From Nonlabens arenilitoris (GTDB lineage: Bacteria; Bacteroidota; Bacteroidia; Flavobacteriales; Flavobacteriaceae), in NCBI RefSeq assembly GCF_002954765.1, contig NZ_MTPW01000001.1:943501-1007500 (forward strand): a stretch of 64,000 nt of DNA, in the 5' to 3' direction. Position 1 is the first letter of the stretch, and the number at the start of each line of letters is the position of its first letter. The notes under the pieces are model-generated. The model was not told the origin of the DNA. It worked only from the letters and a program-made list of their open reading frames with translations, and searched no databases. A program made the translations under genes and the position numbers. Below are positions 63,783-64,000 of the stretch, in pieces.

Positions 63783-63812
63783 CAAATATACGACTTTTTT
63801 AGGCTTTTGCAA
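63783..63812 (-). promoter_or_regulatory. Promoter of rimP-nusA-infB
   Basis: On the minus strand a TTG is followed after 19 bases by TATATTTG, an exact match to the Bacteroidota sigma-A consensus (TTG, 19-21 bp, TAnnTTTG). This is the best promoter in the window. Confidence 0.75.
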
Positions 63813-63876
63813 GCGATATTTAACACTGTCAGCTTGAAACAGAATTACTTATCTTTATACTTCTAAATCCAACTCT

Positions 63877-64000
63877 ATGAAAAAAATAATCGTACCTACT
63901 GATTTTTCAGAACAAGCAGACAATGCATTGCGTGTTGCGGCAGACATAGCTCGTGAAAACAATGGTGAAATCTTCTTGTTACATCAACTCGATCTACCAC
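63877..64000 (+). CDS. Universal stress protein (UspA family), cut off by window edge
   Basis: The 41 visible residues begin MKKIIVPTDFSEQADNALRVAADIARE and continue to GEIFLLHQLDLP. The PTDFS block and the following helix are the standard N terminus of flavobacterial UspA-type proteins, which bind ATP in some cases. The 3' part lies outside the window, so it cannot be said whether there is one domain or two. It is divergent from the rimP operon. Confidence 0.85.
   Translation, partial: MKKIIVPTDFSEQADNALRVAADIARENNGEIFLLHQLDLP

Noticed and set aside
1-64000. tRNA, rRNA, riboswitch or CRISPR array
   Set aside because: I looked through the gaps and saw no cloverleaf pattern, rRNA segment, recognisable riboswitch core or direct-repeat array; a covariance-model scan would be the proper test.

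Overview
The window is a 64 kb chromosomal segment of a marine-type member of the Flavobacteriaceae (Bacteroidota). The evidence is the low GC content, the type IX secretion and gliding genes (SprA, a RemB-like protein, cargo proteins with C-terminal sorting domains), an alternative complex III respiratory operon, a malic enzyme fused to a phosphotransacetylase domain, a group III truncated haemoglobin, and -7 promoter elements of the Bacteroidota form TAnnTTTG. I cannot name the species; Nonlabens or Dokdonia-like organisms are a guess. I see no rRNA, tRNA, CRISPR array, insertion sequence or prophage. Coding density is high and no gene-free stretch exceeds about 225 bases.

Layout. 1-4.1 kb: LysE-type exporter (partial), trmB, a glycosyltransferase, and a PhoR/PhoB-like two-component pair. 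4.3-9.0 kb: two secreted type IX cargo proteins, an M36 metalloprotease and a lamin-tail-domain protein. 9.1-23.4 kb: mixed housekeeping genes (LuxE-like, tyrS, an NAD-dependent epimerase, a DUF4296 lipoprotein, a dihydroorotase, a dolichol-phosphate-mannose-synthase-like transferase, a frameshifted DUF4271 gene, hemD, pckA, DUF423, a saccharopine-dehydrogenase-like gene, a zinc peptidase, a truncated haemoglobin, and a RemB-like barrel). 23.5-36.3 kb: two TonB proteins, gcvH-vanZ, ruvA-sprA, maeB. 36.5-43.9 kb: a compact sucrose-type locus with a TonB-dependent receptor, an SLC45-like transporter, a GH100-like invertase candidate, a PfkB sugar kinase and a LacI regulator, with twin LacI operators between receptor and regulator. 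43.9-47 kb: cytochrome P450, ruvB, a peroxiredoxin-like gene. 47-58.5 kb: actABCDEF followed by ctaC and ctaD, an electron-transfer unit running from quinol to oxygen. 58.7-64 kb: a SPOR protein, the rimP-nusA-infB operon, and the start of a universal stress protein gene.

The most striking feature is not a gene. A perfect 16-bp palindrome, CGCTTTCGCGAAAGCG, and close variants occur 14 times across the window. Six copies lie between genes. Eight lie inside coding sequences, where they are read in frame as AFAKA-type (six copies) or RFRES-type (two copies) peptides. Other points of interest are a promoter-proximal intrinsic-terminator-like hairpin in the rimP-nusA-infB leader, a one-base frameshift in DUF4271, a dihydroorotase lacking the first metal-binding histidine, a TonB-C-like domain at the front of an outer-membrane barrel beside two TonB genes, and histidine-rich tails on adjacent respiratory subunits.
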